Source: Sulfurimonas sp.
GTDB lineage: Bacteria > Campylobacterota > Campylobacteria > Campylobacterales > Sulfurimonadaceae
NCBI GenBank assembly: GCA_026988235.1
Contig: JALSLQ010000059.1
Coordinates: 1-33,072 of the forward strand
Direction of reading: 5' to 3'
DNA length: 33,072 bases
Both the position numbers and the translations under genes were made by a program. This document shows positions 15,949 through 27,573 of the stretch, piece by piece. Under the pieces are notes generated by a model, which had not been told where the DNA came from, did not search any database, and saw only the letters and a program-made list of their open reading frames with translations. Position 1 is the first letter of the stretch, and each line of letters opens with the position of its first letter.

Positions 15949-16730
15949 GCTTTTTCCTCTATATATTTTTTATGTTCTGCTATTTTTTTTCGTAATGTAT
16001 TTCTATTAAGTCCCATTTTATCAGCTAAGCGTACCTGAGATTTAAATTTATGAAGTCCCGCTTTAATAAGCGGGACTTCATATAAATACAAAAAATTTCT
16101 ATAATCACTATTTGAACCGAGTTTATCATAAATATATTGCTCTATAATATCCATCAATTCACTATCTTTAATATCTTGAAGTAAATAATTCATCATCACT
16201 TGTCTTTTTAAAGAAAGCCCATTTTGAGATAAATTAGGTTTGAAATTACTGATATCAAAATTATTACTTCCTCCAAATAAAGCAATGGCATCTGCAACAA
16301 AATGTTCAAGTAGCTCTTTTACATCTTCTATTCTTTCTCTTAAGGGAGGAATATTAAACTTTACACTAAATAATTCATCAATAGCCTGATGCTCAAAAGA
16401 GTCTTTAGCAGTTGCTATAACTCTAACATTACTTTCTTTAATAGCCTGTAGTAACCGTTCAATATTTGGTGAATTGTCAAGATTTATGATTATAATAGTT
16501 TCTGAATTTTCTAATGAAAGCAGTAATTCATCAAAATTAGATGCATCTATAATAAATGCATCCGGAAGGATAAAAGAAGCTAAAGTTTTTTTTCCAACAC
16601 CAACTTCACCTGTAATAAGAGCATTCACAGTCAGTGTTTTTAAAAGAGTAGCCGTCTTTTTAGCTTGTGAAGAAGCTTCACAAGCAGTTATAAACTTAGT
16701 GACATCCACAGCCTGTACCACAGCTTTCAC
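15945..16730 (-). CDS. Degenerate sigma54-type AAA+ protein with Fis-like HTH
   Basis: The 261-aa product has a Walker A (GEVGVGKKT, 41-49), a hydrophobic strand IIIINLDN where Walker B would be but without the usual acidic pair, and PPLRERIEDV (128-137), typical of sigma54-activator ATPases. It ends in a Fis-type helix-turn-helix (LADKMGLNRNTLRKK). No GAFTGA loop and no receiver domain are present, so ordinary sigma54 activation is unlikely; it may be a DNA-binding regulator derived from that family. The first possible start is GTG 16730 inside slyD; GTG 16721 is better placed after AAGAGGG. It is followed directly by fabD. Confidence 0.8.
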   Translation of the reverse strand: MKAVVQAVDVTKFITACEASSQAKKTATLLKTLTVNALITGEVGVGKKTLASFILPDAFIIDASNFDELLLSLENSETIIIINLDNSPNIERLLQAIKESNVRVIATAKDSFEHQAIDELFSVKFNIPPLRERIEDVKELLEHFVADAIALFGGSNNFDISNFKPNLSQNGLSLKRQVMMNYLLQDIKDSELMDIIEQYIYDKLGSNSDYRNFLYLYEVPLIKAGLHKFKSQVRLADKMGLNRNTLRKKIAEHKKYIEEKA

Positions 16731-17205
16731 CCTCTTCTTGCTTATTCTCAGCAGGAACTCCGGTCATAGCTTCTTCAGCAGATGCATCTCTTACATTATT
16801 AATAGCAACTGCAAACATCAAGTCTTTCCCTGCTAATTGGTGGTTAAAGTCAATAATAATAGTATCATCTTTGATTTCTTTCACAATTACTTGCACAGTT
16901 CCACCATCTTCACCTTGGCCATAAAGAGTCATACCCTCTTCTAAATCAATCCCAGCGAATTGTTCTTTTGGAACCTCTTGTATAGCTTCGGCATTATACT
17001 CGCCATAAGCATCTGCAGCTTTAACTAAAATGTCAGCTTTATCACCAATATTCATATCTTTAATCCCACTCTCTAATCCTGGAATTATTTGTCCTTTCCC
17101 ATACATAAATACTAATGGAGCGCCTCCCATATTACTATCTACAATGGTATCACCATCCTTAACTTCATACTCTATTGATACTACCTGATTATCTTGAATT
17201 GCCAT
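16696..17205 (-). CDS. slyD: SlyD-type FKBP peptidyl-prolyl isomerase
   Basis: This 169-aa cytoplasmic prolyl isomerase and chaperone begins MAIQDNQVVSIEYEVKDGD, has the FKBP hallmarks IIPGLESGIKDM and AYGEYN, and an inserted-flap region (NHQLAGKDLMF). The tail ends CGTGCGCH, a short Cys/His cluster like the metal-binding tails of SlyD proteins, which deliver nickel in some bacteria. That tail overlaps the next gene. The ATG has AAAGGTG upstream and follows a TGATAAAAT-type -10 at about 17232-17240 on the minus strand. Confidence 0.94.
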   Translation of the reverse strand: MAIQDNQVVSIEYEVKDGDTIVDSNMGGAPLVFMYGKGQIIPGLESGIKDMNIGDKADILVKAADAYGEYNAEAIQEVPKEQFAGIDLEEGMTLYGQGEDGGTVQVIVKEIKDDTIIIDFNHQLAGKDLMFAVAINNVRDASAEEAMTGVPAENKQEEGESCGTGCGCH

Positions 17206-17281
17206 TCTTTCACCTTTATTTATTTTTGAGATTTTATCATAATAATATATATTATTACTGAAAATTAGAGTTTAATTACAT

Positions 17282-18187
17282 TTATTCTAAATATTTTTTA
17301 GCCTCTTTTGCTGCTTTAGAATTAGGATATTTCGATATTATAGCATTGAAAAATGCTTCTGCATGTTTTTTATCACCTGTCTTATCCATCGCTATAGCTG
17401 TATGTAACATCAGTGTCGGCATATATGAAGCTTTATCATACAAAGAAGCACTCTTCTTAAAATAAGACAATGCCTCTGCATAATTTTTTCTTTTAAAGTT
17501 CATTTCACCTATCATATAATGAGCATATGCCGGCTTATATTTTCTTTTAATAAGTTCTTTATAATCTTGTATTGCTTTTGTATAATACTTTTTAGAAAAA
17601 TATGCTTTTGCTTGATTATATAGCTTTGCACTACTTATTTTTGTTGATTTTGCAGTAGTTTTCTTCGACTGTATCTCTTTTGTAACTAATGTCTTAAAAC
17701 TATTTACATCATTCACCAATGTATTAAATTCATCTTTACTGACATAAGCAACATTAATTTTGTCTACAACTTTGGAAAGCTCCATCAACATAATTTTGAG
17801 TTTTTCTATTTCTTGCGTATTCTTTTGTATTTGTTCGCTTAGTCTTGTTTGAAATTTATGTATATTATTAATATTTGTTTTGTTTTCTTCTATAAAATTT
17901 TGAAAATTTATTTTATAATTATGGGATGTTATACTCAAATTTTCTATAATACTTTGAATCCCATCAATTCTTTCACGTAAAGAATCAAGTTCATTAGCCT
18001 GAGATTTTGTATTGATAGCTACCTTTTTTAAAGTATTTTTTGTCTGTAAAATAACTTTTTCACTTTGAGTAAGTCCATACGGCTCTTGAGCAGTAAGGTC
18101 ACCTGCCCCAAATGCGGAAGGCTCGGCAGCAAATGACACACAAGAGACAAAAGTAACTAACAATAAAACTTGTACAGTACTTTTCAT
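17282..18187 (-). CDS. cpoB: Tol-Pal system protein YbgF/CpoB
   Basis: This 301-aa periplasmic protein has a signal peptide at about 1-20 (hydrophobic VLLLVTFVSCVSFA), a central helical region at about 45-170 likely to be coiled coil, and TPR repeats from about residue 185 (AKAYFSKKYYTKAIQDY, YMIGEMNFKRKNYAEAL, KYPNSKAAKEAKKYL). CpoB links the Tol-Pal machine to septal peptidoglycan synthesis in other bacteria. It follows pal by 9 bp as last gene of the tol block. The long helical linker is larger than in E. coli. Confidence 0.9.
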   Translation of the reverse strand: MKSTVQVLLLVTFVSCVSFAAEPSAFGAGDLTAQEPYGLTQSEKVILQTKNTLKKVAINTKSQANELDSLRERIDGIQSIIENLSITSHNYKINFQNFIEENKTNINNIHKFQTRLSEQIQKNTQEIEKLKIMLMELSKVVDKINVAYVSKDEFNTLVNDVNSFKTLVTKEIQSKKTTAKSTKISSAKLYNQAKAYFSKKYYTKAIQDYKELIKRKYKPAYAHYMIGEMNFKRKNYAEALSYFKKSASLYDKASYMPTLMLHTAIAMDKTGDKKHAEAFFNAIISKYPNSKAAKEAKKYLE

Positions 18188-18196
18188 CTATAAAAC

Positions 18197-18739
18197 TTAA
18201 GGTAACAGTTTAAAGTTTACACGACGATTTTTAGCCCAACAATCTTTTGTATGTGCAGTACAAACAGGATTACTTTTACCGTAGCTAACCATTGAAATGC
18301 GAGAAGCATCAATACCATCAGCAACTAAAGCTTTTTTTACGGCATTAGCACGTCTTAATCCAAGTGCAAAGTTATATTCATCACTTCCCCACTCATCACA
18401 ATTACCTTCTAATTTTACATTAAAAGATTTTACTCCTGTTTTACCAACTTCTGCTGCAGCATCTATTTTTTCCTGCATTTCAGGCGTAATATTATACTTG
18501 TCAAAGGCGAAGTAAATTGTTGGAAGTTTAGATTCAATGGCATTCATACTTAATTCATTTGTTGATGAATTAACAGTGCTATTTTCACCTGCAATAGTTT
18601 CAGTTTCAACTGCTTGAACTTCTTGTACTACTGGAGCAGCTACTTCTTCAGTTTTATTATCAACTGCCGGTTCTTTTGTACTACATCCACTAAAAACTAA
18701 AAGTGCCACTACAACACTAGAAAGTACTATACTTTTCAT
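18197..18739 (-). CDS. pal: Peptidoglycan-associated lipoprotein Pal
   Basis: The 180-aa product has a lipoprotein signal ending FSGC (Cys19) and a low-complexity linker. The OmpA-like peptidoglycan-binding domain starts at PTIYFAFDKYNI and includes LEGNCDEWGSDEYNFALG, ANAVKKAL, SYGKSNP and KNRRVNF. Pal ties the outer membrane to the cell wall and binds TolB. AGAGGAAA precedes the ATG. A TATAAT box lies in the gap before it, so pal-ybgF can be transcribed apart from tolB. Confidence 0.97.
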   Translation of the reverse strand: MKSIVLSSVVVALLVFSGCSTKEPAVDNKTEEVAAPVVQEVQAVETETIAGENSTVNSSTNELSMNAIESKLPTIYFAFDKYNITPEMQEKIDAAAEVGKTGVKSFNVKLEGNCDEWGSDEYNFALGLRRANAVKKALVADGIDASRISMVSYGKSNPVCTAHTKDCWAKNRRVNFKLLP

Positions 18740-18770
18740 TATTTATTTCCTCTAATTTTAAAATTAATAT

Positions 18771-18776
18771 ATTATA
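18771..18776 (-). promoter_or_regulatory. -10 box, probable pal promoter
   Basis: TATAAT on the minus strand, preceded by a T-run and GG, sits 31 bp upstream of pal in the 73-bp tolB-pal gap, the widest gap in the tol block. There is no clear -35. Confidence 0.55.
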
Positions 18777-18812
18777 CCAAAAAAATGTAATAAGTTAATA
18801 AGAGTTAATTAT

Positions 18813-20063
18813 TTACCAGTCCATAGACTGTATTTTTCCAGATTTTAATGGAAAAAGATAATTTTTATTATGCATTAATCGTATAATACCAATAGCACTT
18901 TGCGATTTATAATTTTTTATAAATATAATAGCATCACCATCTTTTGAAAATCTAGGTAGCTCATTTATACCGGTTGCCGTTAGTCGTCTAATAAAATCAG
19001 TCTTTGTTGATATAAGATGTAGATTAAAAGTATTTTCACTAAAAGCATTGGAGCTTTCACGTGCTTCATATACTATGTAGTTTCCCTGTGCACTACATGA
19101 AGAGTTACTTTTTCCATAATAAACCATTTGTTCCACAGCTCCAGTATCCAAATTTTTTGAAAAAACATTTGGATACCCTAAACGAGATGAAATAAAAATT
19201 ATTTTATTTTTTCCCATAAACTGTCCATTAACATCTATACCTTTGTATGTCGTAATTCGTTTATATCTTTTCGTTCGTGTATTGTATAAATATATATCAG
19301 GTTGCCCATCTCTTGCCATAGTCAATAAAAGATTTTTTCCATCGTCACTTACATCTGAACATACCATCATTCCATCAGAAGATATAATATTTTTTACCTT
19401 TGCAGTTTTTATATTGACATATTTCAAAGTAGGTTTTAAGGGGTTTAGCGATGTATAATAAAATGCACTTTGTCCCTTATTTGCCCATTTTGGGAAAATG
19501 TCAAGCCCTCCTTTAATAATAACATGCTGATACGCCAAAGTATAATCTGCTATGATTATTTCACTTTTTTTAGGAGCAACAATACGAGAGAATATGACTT
19601 TTCTTTTCATCCAGGCAACTGATGGTTGTCCCATAAATTCATTAATATCATATGCAATCGCATGTGATATAAACATATATATATTTTTTTTACTGACTCT
19701 ATATCGTTTTGAAAATACTTCTTCATTTTGATTAAAAAGTTTCATTTGTATATTTAATGCTCTATTGTCATCTTCAAACATTTTATATCGCACAACATAG
19801 TTCATATCTTTATTTTCAACTAAAACATTTGTATCATCGTAGTTAGCCACTCTATGGTGTCTGTCTACATTAAATAAAGATATTACATTTAAGTCAGCCA
19901 CTATAGATTTAAAAAATCGCAACTTAAATGTATTATCATAATTAATAGACGCATCTTCAACTGCTAATGAAGGTAATGAATCTGCTTTTTTAATGACCTC
20001 TATCGTTGCATCACTTGCAAATGCAAGGCTTACTAAAATGAATAATGAAAAAAATATTTTCAC
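18813..20063 (-). CDS. tolB: Tol-Pal translocation protein TolB
   Basis: This 416-aa periplasmic protein has a signal peptide (FFSLFILVSLAFA) cleaved near residue 17, an N-terminal domain to about residue 150, and a six-bladed beta-propeller with the usual D-G-x-x-L/I-x-[FY] repeats (SDDGKNLLLTMARDGQPDIYL, IIFISSRLGYPNVF, FSKDGDAIIFI). It shuttles between Pal and TolA during constriction. It starts 3 bp after the tolA stop. The sequence is divergent, as is common for this group, but order and context fix the identity. Confidence 0.93.
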   Translation of the reverse strand: MKIFFSLFILVSLAFASDATIEVIKKADSLPSLAVEDASINYDNTFKLRFFKSIVADLNVISLFNVDRHHRVANYDDTNVLVENKDMNYVVRYKMFEDDNRALNIQMKLFNQNEEVFSKRYRVSKKNIYMFISHAIAYDINEFMGQPSVAWMKRKVIFSRIVAPKKSEIIIADYTLAYQHVIIKGGLDIFPKWANKGQSAFYYTSLNPLKPTLKYVNIKTAKVKNIISSDGMMVCSDVSDDGKNLLLTMARDGQPDIYLYNTRTKRYKRITTYKGIDVNGQFMGKNKIIFISSRLGYPNVFSKNLDTGAVEQMVYYGKSNSSCSAQGNYIVYEARESSNAFSENTFNLHLISTKTDFIRRLTATGINELPRFSKDGDAIIFIKNYKSQSAIGIIRLMHNKNYLFPLKSGKIQSMDW

Positions 20064-20066
20064 AAT

Positions 20067-20780
20067 CTACTCCTTAGATATTAATATTATAATTGTTTTG
20101 CTTGATCTATTTTTTGGATTCACTGGGAATACAATATTCTTTAATCGCTCTTTCATCATATCAGCTTCATGGTTCAGTGCTTCATTATTAGAATAACTCA
20201 ATATTCGAAAATCAGTCATTCTACCGAATGGATCAAGCTCTATTACAGTTTTAACACTATTACCTTCACTGTTTTGAGGTACATTAAAATGCTGATAAAC
20301 TATGTCTTGAATTTTAGCTAAATATTCATTAACTTCACTCGCCGCAGATGTTGCTTCTTCTTGTGTTTGCGAATGGTTTGTCTGCAAAGTTTCCAGTTTT
20401 TTAGAGACTGATTCTACATTATTTTCTTTTGTAGTACGAATCTTTTTTTGTATTTGCTGTATGCGTCTTGTATTTTCAGGTTTTTTGATTGTATTATTTA
20501 TTTTTTTTGTCCATACATCACTAAAAAGATTGTTTATATCTACATTTTTAGTAATTTTTGGTTTAGCACTTATGCTAGGGGTCTTTGAAGCCTGTTTTTT
20601 TGGAACATGTTTACTCTTTGTCATTTTAATTGATACTGAAATATAATTTTCTTTTTTGTATCCATAACTTTTAGTTTTTGAAACACTGAACATCATAGTT
20701 ATAAATCCAAATAAAAAAAAAGCAAAAAGAGAGAGTGATATAAAACCACTTATATAAAAATAACGGCTGTTATTATCCAT
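20067..20780 (-). CDS. tolA: TolA/TonB-like energy transducer
   Basis: This 237-aa protein has one N-terminal membrane helix (about 8-32), a lysine-rich periplasmic spacer at about 45-140 and a C-terminal TonB/TolA-like domain (KTVIELDPFGRMTDFRI, ILSYSNNEALNHEADM). It passes the proton-driven motion of TolQR to TolB-Pal. The spacer is much shorter than the long Ala/Lys helix of E. coli TolA, so sequence alone could equally suggest TonB; the position between tolR and tolB decides it. Its start overlaps the tolR stop by 8 bp. Confidence 0.85.
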   Translation of the reverse strand: MDNNSRYFYISGFISLSLFAFFLFGFITMMFSVSKTKSYGYKKENYISVSIKMTKSKHVPKKQASKTPSISAKPKITKNVDINNLFSDVWTKKINNTIKKPENTRRIQQIQKKIRTTKENNVESVSKKLETLQTNHSQTQEEATSAASEVNEYLAKIQDIVYQHFNVPQNSEGNSVKTVIELDPFGRMTDFRILSYSNNEALNHEADMMKERLKNIVFPVNPKNRSSKTIIILISKE

Positions 20781-21165
20781 TTGTAGCTAAAGATACCTCA
20801 GTAAATCCGGCTTGCTTTACCGCCGCTAATACCGACATAACTATACCGTAATCCAAACGCTTATCTGCACTAATGAGCACCGTTGCTTTTTTATTTAATT
20901 TATTTGCATACAGTGAAAAATTATCCATAAAAGAATTCAGTAAATATGTATCTTTATTTACTTTTATATTTCTTTCTTTATCTATAGTTATATGAACGGG
21001 AGGTATTTTTGAAAGTTGCTGGCTTATAGAACCTTGAGGTAGTTTTATATTTTCTTCATAAATAATATTTGGAGCAATAACCATTAAAACTACAAGTAAA
21101 ACGAGCATTACATCTACAAGTGGGGTAATATTTAGTTCTGGTTTTTCATCCCAATCATATAGCAT
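20773..21165 (-). CDS. tolR: TolR (ExbD/TolR family)
   Basis: A 130-aa inner-membrane protein with one helix. The motif LNITPLVDVMLVLLVV holds the proton-relay Asp18. The periplasmic part contains VHITIDKERNIKVN and VLISADKRLDYGIVMSVL. It forms a proton channel with TolQ. The gene starts 4 bp after tolQ ends and overlaps tolA. Confidence 0.94.
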   Translation of the reverse strand: MLYDWDEKPELNITPLVDVMLVLLVVLMVIAPNIIYEENIKLPQGSISQQLSKIPPVHITIDKERNIKVNKDTYLLNSFMDNFSLYANKLNKKATVLISADKRLDYGIVMSVLAAVKQAGFTEVSLATNG

Positions 21166-21169
21166 TGTC

Positions 21170-21736
21170 TTACGCCTTGCGTGCTAAAATCGCATCACTT
21201 TGCATTTGAATATAGCTAATAAGTTCATAAGAATTTCTTTTTAAAATCTGATGATATGTATATGCAAATATTGCTACAAATATACCAGAAGCCGTTGCAA
21301 CTAATGCATCAGATACACCACTTGCTATAATTGACATACCGCCACTTTTTTGTCCAATATGTGAAAATGTATCTAAAATAGAAACAACAGTACCAAAAAG
21401 TCCTATAAAAGGAGAAGTAGAAGCAAAAACAGAAAGTACAGTAAGACCTTTCGTTGCTTCTTTAGTTGCCGCAAGCATCCCAAGTCCTAAAACTTCTTTT
21501 GAAACAATATTACTTGTTTTTATAAAATTATTTAAAAAAGAGTTTTCATTCACAGTTGTAGCTCCAAGTAAAAGTGATTCAAGTGAAGCACTTTCACGAG
21601 CAAGCCAGTTATTAAGAGAAAAATAGCGGTAAAAAAACACCCAATTTAAAACGATGAAGTACACAGACAAAAGTATTAATACTCCTATCGTAATCGGATG
21701 GCTTTTTAGGTAAAAATCTATTAAATTATTAATCAT
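21170..21736 (-). CDS. tolQ: TolQ (MotA/TolQ/ExbB family)
   Basis: This 188-aa protein has three membrane helices (about 15-35, 100-125 and 138-160). The proton-channel segment includes STSPFIGLFGTVVSIL and the following GVSDALVATASGIFVAI. With TolR it forms the proton-driven motor for TolA. It begins 7 bp after atpC, so the tol block probably shares the atp transcript. ExbB is the alternative name, but the tolB and pal neighbours favour TolQ. Confidence 0.93.
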   Translation of the reverse strand: MINNLIDFYLKSHPITIGVLILLSVYFIVLNWVFFYRYFSLNNWLARESASLESLLLGATTVNENSFLNNFIKTSNIVSKEVLGLGMLAATKEATKGLTVLSVFASTSPFIGLFGTVVSILDTFSHIGQKSGGMSIIASGVSDALVATASGIFVAIFAYTYHQILKRNSYELISYIQMQSDAILARKA

Positions 21737-21743
21737 AAAATTA

Positions 21744-22136
21744 TTATATCAATCTTTGTGCAGCAGATTCGATTCTTGCTGATACAGTGGCAATTGCAGG
21801 ACTTGCATCTGCGATTTCATTGATAAGTTCTTTTGCTTCTTCAAGAGCTTTTGCAATTTCAGATTCAGTTTCACCACGAATAGCAGCAGCACCTTCCACC
21901 AAAATCACAACCTTTTCTTCATCAACTTGAACAACACCCCAATTAACAACAATAGATTCGACTGATTTATCTTCTTTTTCAATGTCTACCACGCCTGCTT
22001 CTAACAATGTAGTTAGAGATGCATGACCTGATAGAACACCAAATTCTCCCTCTTTACCAGGAAGAACAACACTAACGGCATCACCATTGTAAATTTCACC
22101 GTTAGGCGTTAGGATTTCAAGTTTAAATGTATCCAT
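21744..22136 (-). CDS. atpC: ATP synthase epsilon subunit
   Basis: This 130-aa central-stalk subunit of F1 has the N-terminal beta-sandwich (LEILTPNGEIYNGDA, VLPGKEGEFGVLSGHASL) and a C-terminal helical pair that can restrain ATP hydrolysis. It is the last gene of the atp operon, 27 bp after atpD, and runs into tolQ. Confidence 0.97.
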   Translation of the reverse strand: MDTFKLEILTPNGEIYNGDAVSVVLPGKEGEFGVLSGHASLTTLLEAGVVDIEKEDKSVESIVVNWGVVQVDEEKVVILVEGAAAIRGETESEIAKALEEAKELINEIADASPAIATVSARIESAAQRLI

Positions 22137-22163
22137 TACAGTCCTTTATCTTAAGCAATATGC

Positions 22164-24460
<2,297 letters not shown>

Positions 24461-24469
24461 AAATATCCC

Positions 24470-25987
24470 TTAGTTAGCTATGAAGCTAGCTTTGAACTCT
24501 TCTAATGCTTTTATCAATAATGCTCTCGTTTCATCATCTAGTTTCTTGGAACTTCTGATATTCTCAAAAATTTGAGGATAAGATGCTTCAATAAATGGAT
24601 ACATTTCAGCTTCGAAACGCACAATATTAGATGGAGCAAAATCATCCAAGAAACCTTCATTACCTGCAAAGATAATTGCGACTTGCTTTTCAGCAGAAAG
24701 AGGTGAAAATGGTCCCTGTTTTAAAACTTCAACCATTCTTTGACCACGCTCAAGTTGATTACGAGAAACTTCATCAAGATCAGATGCAAACTGAGCAAAT
24801 GCTTGTAATTCACGATACTGTGCAAGATCAAGTCTCAATGTACCGGCAACTTGTTTTGTTGCTTTAATTTGTGCAGCACCACCAACACGAGAAACAGAAA
24901 GTCCAACATTAATCGCAGGACGAACACCTGAGTTAAAAAGGTCAGTTTCTAGGAAAATTTGACCATCTGTGATTGAGATAACATTTGTCGGAATGTATGC
25001 CGCAACATCACCTGCTTGTGTTTCAATAATAGGAAGAGCCGTTAAAGAACCCGCTCCCTCTTCATCAGAGAGTTTTGCAGCACGCTCTAATAGTCTTGAG
25101 TGAACATAAAATACATCACCAGGATATGCCTCACGACCTGGAGGACGACGAAGAATAAGTGACATTTCGCGGTAAGCAACTGCATGCTTTGATAAATCAT
25201 CATATACAATCAAACCATGTCTTGCATTATCACGGAAATATTCTCCCATAGTAACACCAGTATATGGAGCTAAAAACTGTAATGCAGCAGCTTCAGCGGC
25301 AGTTGCTGAAACAATAATTGTATATTCCATTGCTCCATGATCTTCTAAACGGCGAACGATTTGTGCAATAGTTGATTCTTTTTGACCAATAGCCACATAA
25401 ATACATACAACACCATTACCCTTTTGGTTGATAATTGCATCGAGAGCAACTGTAGTCTTACCAGTTTGTCTATCACCAATAATAAGCTCACGCTGTCCAC
25501 GACCAATTGGTACCAACGCATCAATTGCTTTAATACCAGTTGCTAATGGCTCATGAACAGATTTTCTTTCCATGATTCCCGGTGCTTTTTCTTCTACAAA
25601 ACGAGTCTCTGTAGTCTCAATAGGACCTTTCCCGTCAATCGGCTCACCAAGTGCATTTACAACACGACCAAGAAGTGCATCACCCACAGGAACTTTAAGA
25701 AGTGTTCCAAGGCGCTTCACACTCATACCTTCACGAAGAGCATCCCCCGCACCAAGGATAACAACACCTACACTACTTTCTTCAAGGTTCATTACTAAAC
25801 CTCTCGTTCCATCTTCGAACTCTACCATTTCTCCTGCCATAACATTGCTTAGTCCGTAAACCTTTGCAACACCATCTGCATAAGAAACAATTTTACCTGT
25901 TTCATTGATATCAACACTTAGTTCAAAGTTGTCGATACGCTCTTTAATTATTGAGCTGATTTCATCAGCTTGAATTTTTGCTACCAC
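24470..25987 (-). CDS. atpA: ATP synthase alpha subunit
   Basis: This 505-aa non-catalytic nucleotide-binding F1 subunit has Walker A GDRQTGKT at 171-178, the DELSD-region equivalent [13 protein letters not shown]-like beta barrel, and [12 protein letters not shown] near 370. The start codon is GTG at 25987 with GAGGAG 7 bp upstream. The gene is 23 bp from atpH and 9 bp from atpG. Confidence 0.98.
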   Translation of the reverse strand: MVAKIQADEISSIIKERIDNFELSVDINETGKIVSYADGVAKVYGLSNVMAGEMVEFEDGTRGLVMNLEESSVGVVILGAGDALREGMSVKRLGTLLKVPVGDALLGRVVNALGEPIDGKGPIETTETRFVEEKAPGIMERKSVHEPLATGIKAIDALVPIGRGQRELIIGDRQTGKTTVALDAIINQKGNGVVCIYVAIGQKESTIAQIVRRLEDHGAMEYTIIVSATAAEAAALQFLAPYTGVTMGEYFRDNARHGLIVYDDLSKHAVAYREMSLILRRPPGREAYPGDVFYVHSRLLERAAKLSDEEGAGSLTALPIIETQAGDVAAYIPTNVISITDGQIFLETDLFNSGVRPAINVGLSVSRVGGAAQIKATKQVAGTLRLDLAQYRELQAFAQFASDLDEVSRNQLERGQRMVEVLKQGPFSPLSAEKQVAIIFAGNEGFLDDFAPSNIVRFEAEMYPFIEASYPQIFENIRSSKKLDDETRALLIKALEEFKASFIAN

Positions 25988-26010
25988 TATTGTTCTCCTC
26001 TCATTGAAAG

Positions 26011-26544
26011 TTAAATTGCTTTTATTATATGTTCTATAATTTGACTGTCTATTCTGTCTTTAGAGAAATTAATCTCAATTCCCAGACCTTCTACTTCTAC
26101 TTTTAACCCGTTAAAGTCATTCTTTATAAATACCAACGAAATAGTCGCATCATATTTTTTACTTAAACCGGCACTTAATTCTTCTATTACCTTTGCTTCG
26201 ATATCAGTGTCACTGCAGATAATACCTTCATAAGTTTTCGTAGCTATTGCCAAATCATTTTTCAATTCTTGTGCAATTGCAGGAATAATATTAATACGTC
26301 TATTTTCTACTAATAGCTTAATGAGATTATTTATTTTATGAGAATCTACACTTTTTACAGCATCTAATAATAGATTTGATTTTTCTTCAGCTTTTATACT
26401 CGGATTAGCAATTATACTAACAAATTTTTCATTTTGAAATGATTCTGCCAAGACAGAAAACAATGTTGTTATATCTTGCATAGATGCTAAATCAGTACCC
26501 TCATTAAAAGCCTTTATATATCTTTTTGCAATTAGTTCTTCCAT
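26011..26544 (-). CDS. atpH: ATP synthase delta subunit
   Basis: This 177-aa peripheral-stalk subunit (OSCP family) connects F1 to the b/b' dimer. It begins with the typical helix [16 protein letters not shown], contains [17 protein letters not shown], and ends in the beta-rich part with [20 protein letters not shown]. It abuts the atpF stop directly and is followed by atpA after 23 bp. Confidence 0.95.
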   Translation of the reverse strand: MEELIAKRYIKAFNEGTDLASMQDITTLFSVLAESFQNEKFVSIIANPSIKAEEKSNLLLDAVKSVDSHKINNLIKLLVENRRINIIPAIAQELKNDLAIATKTYEGIICSDTDIEAKVIEELSAGLSKKYDATISLVFIKNDFNGLKVEVEGLGIEINFSKDRIDSQIIEHIIKAI

Positions 26545-27057
26545 TTAAGCAACCTTTTTCAAAATGATATTTGCCATAGTTTCTCTGTCAAAACTATCAT
26601 TGCTTTGTTTCAATGTCTCTTTTATAACATCTTCAACGACATTACGAATCATTTTCTTCTCTTCAAATTCTTTTGTAGAAACATGTTTTTTTATCATGGA
26701 TTCAATATCATTCTCTGCTTGTGCAATAATATTGTCATTCAAAATTTTGTTCTCTTTTTTAGAAATAACTGCCAATTCTTCTGCAAACTTTTCAGCTTCA
26801 GAAATTTTTGCCAATGCCTCTTTTTTAAGATTGATTGATTCATTTAATTTTTCCTGAACCTTTTTCAATTCATCAGAAATACCCTGACTTCTTGATGCAA
26901 AGAAATTCTTTACAGGTTCCCCAACTAGATACCATACAAGCCCAGCAAATAACAAGAAGTTCACAGTTCTTTGAACTATATCTGTGCCTGCATGCTCGTG
27001 CTCAGATGCTAATGCATAAGTTGATATCATTAGCATTAATACTAAAATTCTCCTCAC
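26545..27057 (-). CDS. atpF: ATP synthase b subunit
   Basis: This 170-aa peripheral-stalk subunit carries a signal-like hydrophobic start (LVLMLMISTYALAS), then the membrane helix (NFLLFAGLVWYLV) and a long charged helix. The extra N-terminal hydrophobic segment is typical of b in this phylum and may be cleaved. The start codon is GTG at 27057 after AAGGGTG; an internal ATG 21 bp downstream is an alternative. It lies 9 bp after the b' gene, giving a b/b' heterodimer. Confidence 0.93.
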   Translation of the reverse strand: MRRILVLMLMISTYALASEHEHAGTDIVQRTVNFLLFAGLVWYLVGEPVKNFFASRSQGISDELKKVQEKLNESINLKKEALAKISEAEKFAEELAVISKKENKILNDNIIAQAENDIESMIKKHVSTKEFEEKKMIRNVVEDVIKETLKQSNDSFDRETMANIILKKVA

Positions 27058-27066
27058 ATTACACCC

Positions 27067-27489
27067 TTATATCTGACTAAATTTAGCTTTTACAGCTTCT
27101 TTAAATACCGGAACTTGTGACATTAAGTCAGAAGTCAACTCATCTTTAGATTTTGCAAGTGATTGCTCAAACTCTAAATATTCTGCCGCGAGTTCAGCAT
27201 GTTTTGTTTCTAACTTACTGTCAGCTAATTCCTTAGCATCCGCGATAACTTTTTCTCTTAGGGCCGCAGCTTCTAGTTTAGCACTCATAATTATTGACTC
27301 TGCTTTTGCTTTAAGCTCATTGATTTCACTATCATTAGATCCTACTTTTGCAAGATCTTTTTTAATGTCATCATCACGCTTTTGCATAAAAGAAAGTAAT
27401 GGATTATAAAGCCAACTATTTAGAACGGCTATAAGGGAAACAAATACAACAAATGTAGCCAAGAGTAGTACCCAATTTATATCTAACAT
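27067..27489 (-). CDS. atpF': ATP synthase b' subunit
   Basis: This 140-aa second peripheral-stalk subunit has an N-terminal helix (INWVLLLATFVVFVSLIAVL), the motif NPLLSFMQKRDDDIKKDL, then a long amphipathic helix. Separate b and b' genes are known from photosynthetic bacteria, chloroplasts and Campylobacterota. A strong AGGAGGTG ribosome binding site precedes the ATG, and a TATAAT box lies upstream, so this is the first gene of the operon. The a and c subunit genes are not here. Confidence 0.93.
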   Translation of the reverse strand: MLDINWVLLLATFVVFVSLIAVLNSWLYNPLLSFMQKRDDDIKKDLAKVGSNDSEINELKAKAESIIMSAKLEAAALREKVIADAKELADSKLETKHAELAAEYLEFEQSLAKSKDELTSDLMSQVPVFKEAVKAKFSQI

Positions 27490-27511
27490 AGCACCTCCTA
27501 AAAGTTGCGTG

Positions 27512-27517
27512 ATTATA
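27512..27517 (-). promoter_or_regulatory. -10 box, probable atp operon promoter
   Basis: TATAAT on the minus strand is 22 bp upstream of the b' ATG, in the 84-bp gap after parB. Transcription would begin close to the AGGAGG ribosome binding site, giving a very short leader. The strong ribosome binding site fits high expression. Confidence 0.6.
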
Positions 27518-27573
27518 CTATGATAAAATTGAAAGGATAGTTAAATTAAGGTATAAATTTGTTATTTTTTAAA

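Noticed and set aside
19053-19068. parS-like CTTTCACGTGCTTC in tolB
   Set aside because: Only one half matches the TGTTTCACGTGAAACA consensus, and the site is coding sequence for YEARESS.
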